A DNA stretch of 64,000 nucleotides. Source: Gigantopelta aegis. Taxonomy: Eukaryota; Mollusca; Gastropoda; Neomphalida; Peltospiridae. The stretch spans positions 71,826,856-71,890,855 of the forward strand of contig NC_054702.1 of the NCBI RefSeq assembly GCF_016097555.1. The letters run 5' to 3'. The position numbers were made by a program, and so were the translations under genes. Under the pieces are notes generated by a model. The model was not told where the DNA came from and did no database searches. It saw nothing but the letters and a program-made list of their open reading frames with translations. Shown in pieces: positions 1-11,597 of the stretch; position 1 is the stretch's first letter; each line of letters opens with the position of its first letter.

Positions 1-76
1 TTCATTTAAATATTTACCTTTGATGTCCAACACAGATAGACAGGCACAAACAGAGACACACGTGTATACGCACAGA

Positions 77-80
77 GACA

Positions 81-144
<64 letters not shown>

Positions 145-160
145 GAGAGAGACAGACACA
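77..160. repeat. (GT)n-(GA)n microsatellite
   Basis: A (GT) run (about 81-98) passes into a (GA) run (about 99-152); impure GACA and GA repeats continue to about 232. Confidence 0.95.
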
Positions 161-354
161 GACAAAGACAGAGAAACACAGACAGACAGACAGAGACAGA
201 GAGAGCGAAAGACAGAGAAAGAGACATAGAGAGGGATGTTTACACAACACACGCCACAATGTGGACTTTGCGTGCGTATAAATTCCCAAACGTACACGAA
301 AACACACAACACAACAAACATACATACATAGTCAACCGGACTTGCATACAATAG

Positions 355-512
<158 letters not shown>

Positions 513-587
513 GCATTGACTGTCCGTTAACGAAGATAGACCCTCATGTGACTTTTCGTTGTGAACAGTCACTCTGCTGAATGTCTT

Positions 588-1044
588 AAAGGTAGTACTA
601 AACCAAATAACTTCCGGCTGGGTCAAAGTTCGAGGTGCACCGTACTTTTGATAGAGAAGTGAACACAACAAGTCCTGTGATTGGTTATAAATGTGAGTGT
701 GTTGGTTGTAAAACAAATTACTTTCATCTGGGCTAAAAATGTATGCAATTTTATTTCATCTAGTACCACTGTGTCATGTAGCCTTGTGCTTGGAACATGT
801 ATGGGGTACCTGTAAAAAAAAGTACTCAAATTTTGTGCGGAACTAGGGTAGTCATAGACGCTACCCGTTATCTCAGAAATGAGCAGCTTGACACCCACTT
901 TTTTGTGATTCACTTTAAGGGTGAGGGGTGGTAGTATTTATATCCGTGGCGTTTATGTCGATTGATACGTTGCAGGTAGGAGTTTTAGCCACATATGTTA
1001 CTATTGTCGTCTATGGGATTTGATTTGGTAGTATACATCCTATA
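588..1044 (-). mobile_element. MITE family A, copy 1
   Basis: About 455 bp, with inverted ends resembling TATAGGTAGTACTATACCAA. The opposite-strand copy at 22831..23288 matches it along its length, and a third partial copy is at 38100..38312. No coding capacity. Confidence 0.75.
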
Positions 1045-1211
1045 AAGTACTGGAATCTTTTGACATCCAACACGACAGCTTTTCGCCATTGGTGCTTTGA
1101 TTGGTCGAAGGAAAGGTCACCTGGACACGTGATAAGGCTGGAGTTTTCAAGTTTACTGATACCCATGTACGTTGAAATAAGCAGAGTGGGTCGTAATAAA
1201 TAAAAAAAACC

Positions 1212-1519
1212 TTTGTTTTGTTTAACGACACGACTTGAGCACATTGATTAATTAATCATCGGCCATTGGTTGGCAAACATTTTATATTCTTACATGTAGT
1301 CATCAGAGGAAATTCGCTATATTTTTCATAATGCAACCTGGGATCTTTCATATGCACTTTCCCACAGACAGGAAAGCACATATCACAGTTTTTGTACAGC
1401 TGTGGTGCACTGGATGGAACGAGAAAAACCCAATCGGTTGAATGGATCCCCCGAGGTGGTTCGATCCTGCGACGCAAGCACCTCAAGCGAGCACTCAATC
1501 GACTCAACTAAATCTCGCT
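1212..1519 (-). mobile_element. SINE family S2, near complete
   Basis: Minus-strand copy. The tRNA-like head is at 1519 (GAGCGAGATTTAGTTG-like), the shared core resembles 'AAAGATCCC-TTGC', and the tail at 1212-1245 reads GTCGTTAAACAAAACAAA in reverse. Confidence 0.8.
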
Positions 1520-1619
1520 CCGTATCGTAATAAGACCCGACTAAGTTAAACTGGACTTTATACAACCAACAGGACAGTGAACATCGTGGTCTTTGAAATG
1601 TTCGGTTTTGAGTGGTGCA

Positions 1620-1765
1620 GGAAGGAGTGGCTGTCCTCCTATATACGAGGCGCTTGATAGAGATTCATGGAATTAACCACTAGTTTGACAAATTCCCATT
1701 CGACTCTGTATTGTACAGAGATACGGTCTTGATCGCGGATAACGATTTTCTCGTTCAGTTTTAGG
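1620..1765. repeat. Dispersed repeat shared with 36.65 kb
   Basis: GGAGTGGCTGTCCTC and CCCATTCGACT...GTACAGAGATA recur in the same order at about 36649..36815. Non-coding, family unknown. Confidence 0.55.
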
Positions 1766-2565
1766 TGTATGTAGCTTACACCAATGCCTTATATTACTGT
1801 TATTTTGGGGTTTGGGAGAGTTTCTGGCCCTTGGTTCATTTTGGAAAGGTACGGCTATACATACCACTGTTACGGAGTTACTTACAGGCGCGAAACCACG
1901 ATTTGTTTTGCGGTCTTCATGCAATTGCTTGAATGAAAGTTGTATACTTTGCAGTGAATGCCCTTTTAAATAAGTGGAGGGGATGTTAGGGATTTTGTCG
2001 TGAGTAGGGAGCTCCAGACTCCTGGACTCGACTCACCCACCCACCCTCGAGATCCGCGCCTGACTTACAACCCTATAAGGATTACTATAGATAATAAATG
2101 TGTCATAGTTTGGTGTGTTATATTAATAGCTTACCTCTCATGATCCGTGCATGCTCCTCAATGACTAGTATAGCCGACTATCTGCACATGATCTTTCCAC
2201 TGATCACATCGCTAGCTGGGTTACTAAAAGTGACTCACGGTGCAATTTCCTGTCATTATACATAAACTGTAGTGTAATTTGACAGTAGATACATAAAATC
2301 ATAACTGTTTGCTATTATAATGGCAATCAACTGAGCCCGATATACCACACATGTACAAGCTGTTACATGTATTGAACATTGCTTTAGAAATGATAATATG
2401 TAACGTGTGTTTGTGTGTGTTTAAACGTCTGCCTGCTTAACATCCAGTTCGTCCTTGAAAGACATACGCATACACACCGAAAAAGAACACACACAGCACT
2501 TCTGCCGTGCATACACGATTGTTTTAAAGGGGTGTTAGAACGACCAAGCAAAATGTCTTCGATGA

Positions 2566-3183
2566 GCGGGATTTAGCTCATTCTGTAGAGCGCGTCATGG
2601 GATCGAACGACCTCAGTGTGCTGTTCTGCCTGAGGAAAAGTGCATTTAAAAGATTCCTTGCTTCTAATGGGGAAAAAAAACCTGGCCTCGGTGGCGTCGT
2701 GGTTAGGCCATCGGTCTACAGGCTGGTAGGTACTGGGTTCGGATCCCAGTCGAGGCATGGGATTTGTAATCCAGATACCGACTCCAAACCCTAAGTGAGT
2801 GCTCCGCAAGGCTCAATGGGTAAACCACTTGCACTGACCAGTGATCCATAACTGGTTCAACAAAGGCCATGGTTTGTGCTATCCTGCCTGTGGGAAGCGC
2901 AAATAAAAGATCCCTTGCTGCTAATCGGAAAGAGTAGCCCATGTAGTGGCGACAGCGGGTTTCCTCTTAAAATCTCTGTGGTCCTTAACCATATGTCTGA
3001 CGTCATATAACCGTAAATAAAATGTGTTGAGTTCGTCGTTAAATAAACAATATTTCTTTCTTTTTTTCTAATGAAAAAAAAATGTAACGGGTTTCTTCTT
3101 AAGACTACGAGACAAAAATTACCAAATGTTTGAGATCCATTAGCCGTTGATTAATAAACCAATGTGCTCTAGTGGTGTCGTTC
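2566..3183 (+). mobile_element. SINE S2 interrupted by SINE S1
   Basis: S2 head at 2566 (GGGATTTAGCTC), tail ending at 3183 (CTAGTGGTGTCGTT). It is split at TCTAATG-polyA by a complete S1 copy (2683..3067). The flanking TCTAATG(GGG)AAAAAAAA words are the likely target-site duplication. Confidence 0.8.
2683..3067 (+). mobile_element. SINE family S1, full length
   Basis: tRNA-derived head with A-box-like TGGCGTCGTGG and B-box-like GGTTCGGATCC, a long body with AAAGATCCCTTGCTGCTAAT, and tail GTCGTTAAATAAA followed by T-rich (TTTC)n. Confidence 0.85.
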
Positions 3184-3189
3184 AGGTCA

Positions 3190-3308
3190 GGGGCCTAATT
3201 CACAAAGGTCTCTTAGGCTCTGCTAGACGACAAAGCATCCTCTTAGCAAGTCTTTTAGCATTGCACTGCGAGATCGCACACTTGCGAGAGTTTAGTGAAT
3301 TAGGCCCC
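3190..3308. mobile_element. 119-bp MITE with perfect ends
   Basis: TIRs GGGGCCTAATTCAC / GTGAATTAGGCCCC, flanked by the 6-bp duplication AGGTCA (3184-3189 and 3309-3314). It sits at the end of the interrupted S2. Confidence 0.85.
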
Positions 3309-3908
3309 AGGTCAGGTTAAAGGGTTTTACGTTCACATTCAGAGCAAGTTGTTGTAGCGCACGCCTGTCATGGACACTGGTAACGATTTGGGAGAAGAGG
3401 GGTCGCCCGCGCTGGTATGTGCAAGGGAGAACAAGCAGCCCGGCCAGGGTCGGTATTGGTGCTATTTTATTTTGAAAATGTCCCATAGGATTAGGTCCAA
3501 AATGAAAAACAAGGTTGCGTAATTTCGTGAGGTAATTTGGAACGGTTCATCGAAATTAATTTGAGCTATTTTGGTGTCGTAAAAACAAAACAAACTTTAA
3601 CTATCCGTCATGAGTGCGAGTATTGTGTTGTAAGCTAACTGAATATCAGCTGGTCAACGAAAAACATTGGGACTTATAATTTTGGGAAAATATGGCAACT
3701 TTTTTTGTATTATTTGACCCTGCCACTAAATAACGCCATAGATATATACGCATATCAGTTATTAACTTATTACTAACGGTTACCAACGGTTTCAGTATCA
3801 AATATTGCTTCAGTTGTCGCTCACATTTTATGTACACTCAGTCTTATTAGTCTATTTCGCTATCTTATAACAGGCGTGTTGAAAGTAAAGTTTGTTTTGT
3901 TTAACAGC

Positions 3909-4176
3909 TGGCATCGGTGGCGCAGTGGTTAAGCCATCGGACTACAGGCTGGTAGGTACAGGGTTCGCAGCGCGGTACCGGCTCCAACCCAGAGCGAGTT
4001 CTTAAGGGCTTAGTGGGTAGGTGTAAGGCCACTACACCCTCTTCTCTCTCACTAACCACTAACCAACTAACAACTAACCCACTGTCCTAGACAGACAGCG
4101 CAGATAGCTGAGGTGTGTGCCCAGGACAGCGTGCTTGAACCTTAATTGGGTATACACAGGAAAATAAGTTAAAATG
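3909..4176 (+). mobile_element. SINE family S4
   Basis: Head GGCATCGGTGGCGCAGTGG with B-box-like GGGTTCGCAGC. The body contains repeated CTAACCA/CTAAC words and ends GAACCTTAATTGGGTATAC. A second, minus-strand copy is at 34025..34250. Confidence 0.75.
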
Positions 4177-4189
4177 AAATATTTAACAA

Positions 4190-4530
4190 CACTAATAGAG
4201 CAAATTGATTAATTAATCATCAGCTAACAGTGTGAAATATTTGGTAATTGTGACTCGGAGGAAACCCGCTACATCTTTCCTAATGCAGCAAGGGATCTTT
4301 TATATATTCACTTTCCCACAAACAAAAAAGCACATGTCACGGCCTGTGACTGTTGTGGTGCACTGGTTGGAACGAGGAAAAACCCAATCAGTTCGATGGA
4401 TCCATCGAGGTGGTTCGATTCTAACACGCAAGCACCTCAAGCGAGCACTCAACCAATTGAGCGAGATCCCGCCCTTACAGTGTGTTGAGTGCGTCGTCAA
4501 TAAAACATCCCTTCCTTCGTTCTCTATTTT
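4190..4530 (-). mobile_element. SINE S2 (minus) abutting an S1 tail (plus)
   Basis: S2 runs from its tail at 4190 to its head at 4472. Directly after it, 4480-4530 is the end of an S1 element in the plus orientation (GTGTTGAGTGCGTCGTCAAT, AAACATCCCTTCC). Confidence 0.75.
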
Positions 4531-4644
4531 AGAACTGCTTGCAACTTTACAGCTACATGGTACATCCAAAGAGCTTCATAGCACTATGCGTTAGAGGGAC
4601 CTTTCGTACATAAACAGCAATCTGTGGCAAATACACGAAGATGG

Positions 4645-4762
4645 CTAACCCGAGTACTGTGGCTGTAAGAGAGTTCGACGGACATTTGAACATTAGTAGT
4701 GAGAACGTCATAACCGTCCAAATGTCCGTCTAGCTCTCTTACAGTCACAGTATTCGGGCTAG
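4645..4762. mobile_element. 118-bp foldback MITE
   Basis: Arms of about 43 bp (CTAACCCGAGTACTGTGGCT and its near-complement) surround a ~30-base loop. About 90% arm identity by eye; the RNA or single strand would form a long hairpin. Confidence 0.85.
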
Positions 4763-6860
4763 AAGATGATGGCAAACTTAAAGAATGCAAATATACTTCT
4801 GTGGACAGCTTTCCTGTTAGGTATTAGTAAAACTACTATTAGTTTGTCTCTTAATGCTAATGGGGTACTTATGTGTGTGCTGTCAGCGTGGGTACCTACC
4901 AAACGTTCATAAAATGGACGTACGAGTTAAACTGTATCCAGTTTATATATGACATTATAAACGTATTTGTTACATGTTCATACTAAATAGCGTAGAGGGC
5001 ATATCATCTCGTTCAAATGGGTGACGAGTACTGCACATCTTCCACACCCACCCCACCCACTCCACCCACTTCACCCCTGAAATTAAAAAACAACCTTTTA
5101 TTTTTAGTTTATAGTACTCTTTTGACAGGTCTCTATAAATTGCGAAAACGATCGTTTTATTCGCGCATTGCTCAGACATATCTAATTTAAGCGTAACTTA
5201 TTTTACATTTCACACTAAATTTTGGATGTCCATCATTTACATGGACATAACGAGTTACGCAAAAAGAAAATGGGTTACCTGAATTTATTTTTGCGTAATC
5301 CACAAATGGGTTATTCAAACTTTCAATTCTCAGAGCAGGGCACGAAATAGTTTGTAAATGTTAGCCAAAAGAAATATGACCAGCTAAGGAAAAATATGGC
5401 CAGTTGGAAATAAAGACAGCACGGGGTGATTGGACGGAGTTGGACACTGTGTGGGGAATTACGACCCCTGAGAGCATCATAGAACTAAAATATAACAGAA
5501 TCGCGAACTCAGCCTCGGGTAAACAGAAGACGAGATTATCGTACATACGTGTCTCTCTTCAAGAATGATCTACGGTTTTTAGGTAATTTTAGCAGGTGAA
5601 GTTTTATTTCACCTGCTAGGTCTAAACAAATTAACTGTTTTTTGCTAATTCGAGCCCTGCAGAGGCCTACTTTTATGTAGCTGAAGAAGACCGTATATTG
5701 CTGAGATTTGAATCTTTATACTGGACCCCCTCCACCCCAAACCACCCCCTCGGATCACCCCAACCCTGTGGTGTTAGGGCTAGTGCAGCGGGTCTGAATT
5801 TGGATTTCATGTAATCAACGCAGTACTTTATAATCAACAGAAAAGAAAACAGTCACTATATTGTCAAATAGTTTATTATAATATGGTAATAAAACCTGCT
5901 CTTCCAGTTGTTTCACAACAAACGTTAACAGATCTTTTCTAACAAACTCTATTGTTCATAAAGTGAATTAGCTTTTTGCATTACACCTAATAAATTCAAA
6001 TTACAATCTTCTTTCTGATAAAACCTTAACTTACACGTTACAACTTATTTAAAACGTTTCACTTAGATTTATAATTTTTACAAAATCCAATTTTACCCGA
6101 ATCAGAAAAGGTACGTACCTCGGAAACTAAAGTTGCCGGTTTCCAGTCTTTCTTCTTTTTCTTTTTTTATAAATTACGTTTAAAACAACAAAGACAAAGT
6201 TCGTTCCCACCAAATCAGATGCAAAATTATAAATTAATGACAATACAAAAATTAATAATACAATTAGTATTTAAAACGTAAACATTGTAATATAATAGTA
6301 GGGAGGTTATGAAGGGAGATGGTACAAACCCATTCCTGGAGAAAATTATGTCTGTTGTAAACATATTTCATGCATTTTATTGGCATTTTTCACCAAATTT
6401 TAAATTAGAGAAATTATTATATGAAACATTTTGCACATGAAAAAAAAATCCACCAAAACATATGAATTTTTTTTTTAATAACCGACTCGCCTTTTTCCTA
6501 ACGGTAATAACCACTGGTTAAAAAAATAAATAATTGAAGAAATTAACTTCAATGTTTATATATTAATTTTATCATATTTTCAATTCGTTAAAAATCTGGG
6601 GGATATGAATACATGTATTTTGTTTCTAAAACAAGATTTATTCCATCTGTTTTGGCGGTGGGGTTGCATGACATATTCCGAGCCACTACTGGATTACTCC
6701 CTACATAATGATATTACAATGTCAAGTTTTACAAGAGAACAAAAAAACAAATGACACACAATACTACTGATAAATAAAAACAAACCTAATAATAACAGTA
6801 ATTTTGAAAACATAAATAAAAATATGAAAATACTGAAAACACATAAGTCTGATTTAGAAA
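4763..6860. other. AT-rich stretch without recognisable gene
   Basis: No spliced or single-exon frame of interest on either strand. 5241-5320 resembles 39460-39535 (GGGTTACCTGAATTT / GTAATCCACAAATGGGTT), a small dispersed repeat. Confidence 0.5.
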
Positions 6861-7109
6861 TGAAGAGTTTAGGCGCAAAACGCGATATATCCATTTTTCA
6901 TTTTCAGTAAAAGTGATTTTTTAAATTGGCGTATATCGCGTTTTGAAAAAGAAACACCGGGATTTACCCAATACAATTTCATAAGGATCAATCACGTTTT
7001 GCAGCAAAACAGCGGGCCTGCGATTAGCCCTTACTGACATACAATAATGGCTTTAACTAAAAACTAAAAAGAAAATGTTTTATATCGCGTTTTGCGCCTG
7101 AACTCTTCA
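6861..7109. mobile_element. 249-bp MITE with 29-bp TIRs
   Basis: Ends TGAAGAGTTTAGGCGCAAAA / its complement with one mismatch. An extra internal copy of CGATATA..GCGTTTTG lies at 6925-6945. No coding capacity. Confidence 0.85.
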
Positions 7110-7152
7110 AATATAAACAACTAATGAGACTCTAATTAGCTAAAGGTATCTC

Positions 7153-7249
7153 ACCACTATTGTTTTTACTTAGCTCAGCATACAAACATTAGATTATGTA
7201 TACCACTATTGTTTTTACTTAGCTCAGCATACAAACATTAGATTATGTA
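7153..7249. repeat. 49-bp tandem duplication
   Basis: Two back-to-back exact copies beginning ACCACTATTGTTTTTAC. Being identical, they are young or frequently homogenised. Confidence 0.9.
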
Positions 7250-7567
7250 AGCTAGCAATTAAACTAGTGAATTTTAGTTCAACATTCTACCTTGGAAGAT
7301 AATAGCCCCTGTGACGTCATTCTACTAAAAGAGGTGAACAGTTCGATATATCACCACCCTTTACTTCGAGGGCACTGAAAAGGGAAGCAACTCTCATTAC
7401 CTCAGTAAACAGTAGACAAACCTCAGTATACAGACAATACATAATATATGGTATTGAATTCTAGATGCAAGAGTCAACCTTGTTTTTAAACAATACGCAC
7501 GAGAGTTGCCAGCCTTTTGAACACTTCATAACATAACAGTCTGACTGAAATCAGTTCTAATTCCAAC

Positions 7568-7658
7568 ACACTGGCGTAGGAAGTGTGTGTGTGTGTGTGG
7601 GGGGGGGGGGCAAGGGGGCATGTTCTCCACTTTTCTTAATCTAGTAGCAGCGATGGTT

Positions 7659-7705
<47 letters not shown>

Positions 7706-7759
7706 ATGTATGTCTCTGTGTGGGGGGCACACAATTTCTGACCCCTTCCTACGCCACTG
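7568..7759. mobile_element. MITE with TGGCGTAGGAAG ends
   Basis: CACTGGCGTAGGAAG at the left and CTTCCTACGCCACTG at the right. The interior is mostly (GT)n, poly-G and (TATG)n, so the element carries its own microsatellite. Confidence 0.65.
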
Positions 7760-7769
7760 CAACAAATTA

Positions 7770-8965
7770 AAATAAAGAAATGGGGCGCTGTTATCAATGG
7801 AACTACGTGCCGATGTTTGGCTGCAATAGTGGTGTCATCCCTAAAAGTTGTGTCATAACTTAAGTAACCAAACAGAATATAACATATCAATGTATTTTCA
7901 ATTTTTACTCATTATCATCTGCAAAAAAAAAAAATTAAAATTGAAAACAAAGTTTTTTTTGAAACAGTTTTGGATTGCAAATAAAAAAATACAAATAATT
8001 ATTATTTTTGAATAAAGAACTCTTAAAAATAAACTTGTGTTTGAATAGTAATTGTTCTGTGAAATTTGCATTTTACAGACGATAAAAGTCAATAATTGAA
8101 AATACATTACTTATTATGTAACTTTTAACTCATTATGATATTATTATTATTTATTATTATTATGTAGCATAGCCAGGTGATGGACCGGGTAGTGACCTTT
8201 GCGCTGTGGACATTTTCAAAAGTATAGCATTGAGTGTAATTGTTTTTCAGAAGTCTATATCAAAACCAGTATTTGTCATCATGTTAATATTTAAAGGCAA
8301 CATTGTAATGGATTAACCATAGCCGAAATTAAGTACCACATGTTGTTTATAACATCAGTTAGATTTGTTTTAAAAACAGATCATATATTAATCTGAAGCT
8401 TGCTCAACATTGTAATCAACCAATTCCTCTATAAGTATAATAATTTGCGTTATCAATTCCACGGTCCTAGCTGGGGATTTCCAGGTGGTATGCAGACTTT
8501 TTTGGCGATGGAATAAAATATAAGAGCACGCATTTACATCATATATTTTAATAAAATATATATATATCATATGTAATTTCAGGTGGTACGCATCTGCGTA
8601 CTTGCGTATATGGAAGCTAAGCCCCTGAATTCATTTTTAATATAACACAACAAAAACCCTTCACCGACTTGATGCAAATGTTGCGTGACCATCAGTTACA
8701 GAACACGGTACAAAGGAAGGTGACATACAATAATGTGCAAGTATAGACATTTTTCAATCGATCCAGTATCGGTAAAAAGACTGGCTATGCTACAGACATA
8801 ATTCAACATGTACTGAATACACATTTGATAAAAATCATTGATTATGTTCTCTTTTGTTCGCAATATTATACAATATCAATTTGGTAGTTTAATTTATTTC
8901 ACCTTGGCAACCCACACCGGGTTTCACATAATCGTCTAGAGTATATTTAACCCGAACTTAGGCAC
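7770..8965. other. AT-rich stretch, no feature seen
   Basis: No supported exon, SINE or inverted repeat; only short A/T runs. Confidence 0.5.
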
Positions 8966-8969
8966 AAAA

Positions 8970-9882
8970 CAAACTGGATCTGGGTCTGGGTCTGGAGAGT
9001 ATGGTACCAGTCCAAAATGAAAAACATTGAATCGAATGTGACAAAACACACCGCGTCTGTGCTGGCGTCAACTACAGATCTGGCAACAGACGTCTTAGAA
9101 CATGTGCTATATTTTCACACTGCCAGACTGGCAGCTGCGCAATGGTGAAGCCTTTTTTGTTTCTTTTTTCTTTTTTCTTAATAAACAAAAGGAAAGATAT
9201 ATATTAAGCAATGTGGAATAATCGTAATTATTGTTGATGTTTATAGAAGAAAATATATCCAAAAATATGAACACAGTCGATTATACTGTTAACACGTAAC
9301 AGTTATGCTGGGTTTCTATACAAATACACTTTTCACGTGTCGTGATTAACGTTTCACAATTCACTTTCATGACGGTTTCCACCAAGTTCACGTAGACTGA
9401 CTTTATTTGTCACTTTCCACACCATACCACAATTACCGTAAAAATAATTTACATAAAATACCATACCATAATCTAATCATATCTGATCATTTCCACCCAG
9501 TTAGCAACCAAACATCAATCAAAGATTTTTGTAAAATGTACCCAAATTCCATGCATGAAGTAACTACAGTATTTACATGTTCAACATAGTGTAATTGTTT
9601 TTTCATTATGTAGGTTCATTTCGCAACTACAAAACAAGGATAAAATAATTTTAAAAGGCATACTTACAAATCTAGTGGAACTGTACTTCGCTGTTCGTTT
9701 CATCAAAAAACGAGCATGTTCGTTTCTTTATTCACGCGTGAAAAGTGTATCATGGTGAACAGTGTATCATGACACGTGAAAAGTGAACTTCTATGGAAAC
9801 CCAGCCATACAGACCCAGACGTAAAAAAAAATCAGACATGGCGTCTTTGCCACACTCTCCAGACCCAGACCCAGCTCAGTTA
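8970..9882. mobile_element. Outer TIR element with a nested MITE
   Basis: Ends CTGGATCTGGGTCTGGGTC / complementary CCAGACCCAGACCCAGC followed by AGAGAGT-type words. The inner element at 9304..9807 has its own 44-bp TIRs. Confidence 0.7.
9304..9807. mobile_element. 504-bp MITE with 44-bp TIRs
   Basis: TATGCTGGGTTTCTATACAA / its complement at 9807, continuing through CACTTTTCACGTGTCRTGAT. The ends match at about 38 of 44 positions by eye. Interior non-coding. Confidence 0.8.
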
Positions 9883-10124
9883 GCCTACGACATGGGGAAG
9901 GTGAATCTATTTAAAGGAGTATTATTGTGAAAAATAAAAGTTCTTTGTTGGAAAGGTGCCTATTCAAAGTTAGTATTTCAACATACGCATTTAAAAAAAT
10001 GAAAAACAGCATTACTATAATCAATATTTTGAAAAATCCGATTATTCCACTTGATGGAGATTGCAATCTTTGTGAAAGAAATTACAGAATTTTTTATTAT
10101 TATTAAAATAGTTCGGCATCCATT

Positions 10125-10490
10125 AGTACGTAATCCGTGGTTTACATCTATCTCCGCATCCTTGAATGCGTAATGCTAGTTTCAGACTGCCAATTGCCAG
10201 CAGAAAGTTGGCCAACTTTCTGCTCTAACGGCTTCTACGACTGTCCAGTTGCTAATCTGAGCGCTCTTACGAAATCTATGACTGCCATCGTATCCTATTC
10301 AAAAAGTGAATCGGTCCCGACATTTATTGTTAGTCTGAGCGCACATTCAATTCAACGCGACGCTCAGCTTTTAATCTGAGCGCACCCGTCTAAGTCGGGA
10401 GTTGATCAATGTATGTTTATTAACGTATTCTCTGAATATTCGAATTTCACTGATGCGGAGACGAATTAAGACTGCGGATCACGTTCAAAT
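10125..10490. mobile_element. TIR element containing a perfect palindrome
   Basis: Imperfect ends with ATCCG..GTTTACATCTATCTCCGCATC (10131) versus the complement of GATGCGGAGACGAATTAAGA (10452). A perfect 26-bp palindrome centred on TTGGCCAA lies at 10199-10224. Confidence 0.5.
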
Positions 10491-10491
10491 G

Positions 10492-11025
10492 AAAAAAAAG
10501 AAGTTTTATTTAACGACGCACTCTACACATTTTATTTACGGTTATATGGCGACAAATTATAGTTAAGGACCACACAGATCAGGGGTGTGCGCAGGAAATT
10601 TTGCAGGGGGGGTGGGGGGTCGAGATGTCAAATTTTGCAGGGAGGGTCGAGGTGTCTGGCGAAGCCCGATAACATCTCAGTACTTCCATATCCATTCACA
10701 GGAATGCAAAAAATCGGGATATGAAAAAAAAATTCGCCTTGAGCGGGGGGGGGTCGAGCCCCAAAGCCCCCCTGCGCATGCGCCTGCAGATATTGAGAGG
10801 AAACCAGCTGTCGCCACTGCATGGGCTACTCTTTTCGATTAGCAGCAAGGGATCGTTTATATGCACCATCCCACAGACAGGGTAGTACATACCACGGCCT
10901 TTGATATACTAGTCGTGGTGCACTGGCTGGAACGAGAAATATCCCAATGAGCCCACCGACGGGGATCGATCCCAGACGGACCGCGCGTCAAGTGAGCGCT
11001 TTACCACTGGGCTACGTCCCGCCCC
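10492..11025 (-). mobile_element. Chimeric SINE (S3 head, S1 tail) with inserted MITE
   Basis: Minus strand, flanked by an 11-bp duplication ACGTTCAAATG (10481-10491 and 11026-11036). The head at 11025 is S3 type (GGGGCGGGACGTAGCCCAG); the tail is S1 type (GCGTCGTTAAATAAAACTTC). Interrupted at 10580-10786. Confidence 0.85.
10580..10786. mobile_element. 207-bp element inserted in the SINE
   Basis: Flanked by a perfect 5-bp duplication CAGAT (10575-10579 and 10787-10791). The ends are related inverted words (CAGGGGTGTGCGCAGG / CCTGCGCATGCGCCTG), with a G-rich interior. Removing it restores SINE sequence exactly. Confidence 0.8.
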
Positions 11026-11547
11026 ACGTTCAAATGGATGCATGAATGAATGAATGAATGAATGAATGAATGTTTAACGACACCCCAGCACGAAAAATGC
11101 ATCGGTTATTGGATGTCAAACTATGGTAAATCAAATGGATGCCAAATCAAAAGCTATGTTCAAATACAGACCTCGGCGGATATGTATGTAGATATGGATG
11201 AGGCACAAGTCGCTGTTGTTTTCAGTGGAGGTGTTCACATATGTCCTGATAAACAAACTGATGCGTTATCCCGATACGGACACAATTATTTCGATTGTCA
11301 CATGCAGCAGCGACTGAACTCGTATCCGGACGCCAAACAGCACGCCGAAAGTTGATAAAAGTAGATCTCCCGCACAAATAACGTTTGGAAAGATCTAGAT
11401 TTGTTACCGTAATGTGTATTGCATTTATGACAATACATATGTGAACGGTACGTCCAATTATCGTACCCCATTTTCGTATCCGTATCCATGTATAGGTGAA
11501 CATAGCTTTTAGCTTCGTACACATTTATCTGAAGTGGGGGGGTGGGG

Positions 11548-11585
11548 TGGCAACGGCAATGCGACAATGACAATGACAGTTCGTT
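11548..11585. repeat. Left arm of inverted repeat around the gene relic
   Basis: GGCAACGGCAATGCGACAAT recurs inverted at about 12994-13032 with a few mismatches. The two arms bracket 11.6-12.9 kb. Confidence 0.55.
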
Positions 11586-11597
11586 TCTTAGGGTTTT

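Noticed and set aside
2682-2760. tRNA gene with A and B boxes
   Set aside because: The cloverleaf is degenerate and continues into a SINE body; the same holds for every tRNA-like head in the window.
4232-4594. 120-codon frame
   Set aside because: It is read through a minus-strand SINE S2 and an S1 tail.
11062-11573. Frames on both strands of about 90-100 codons
   Set aside because: They overlap a repeat-rich stretch with GTATCCG words and show no motif or splice support.
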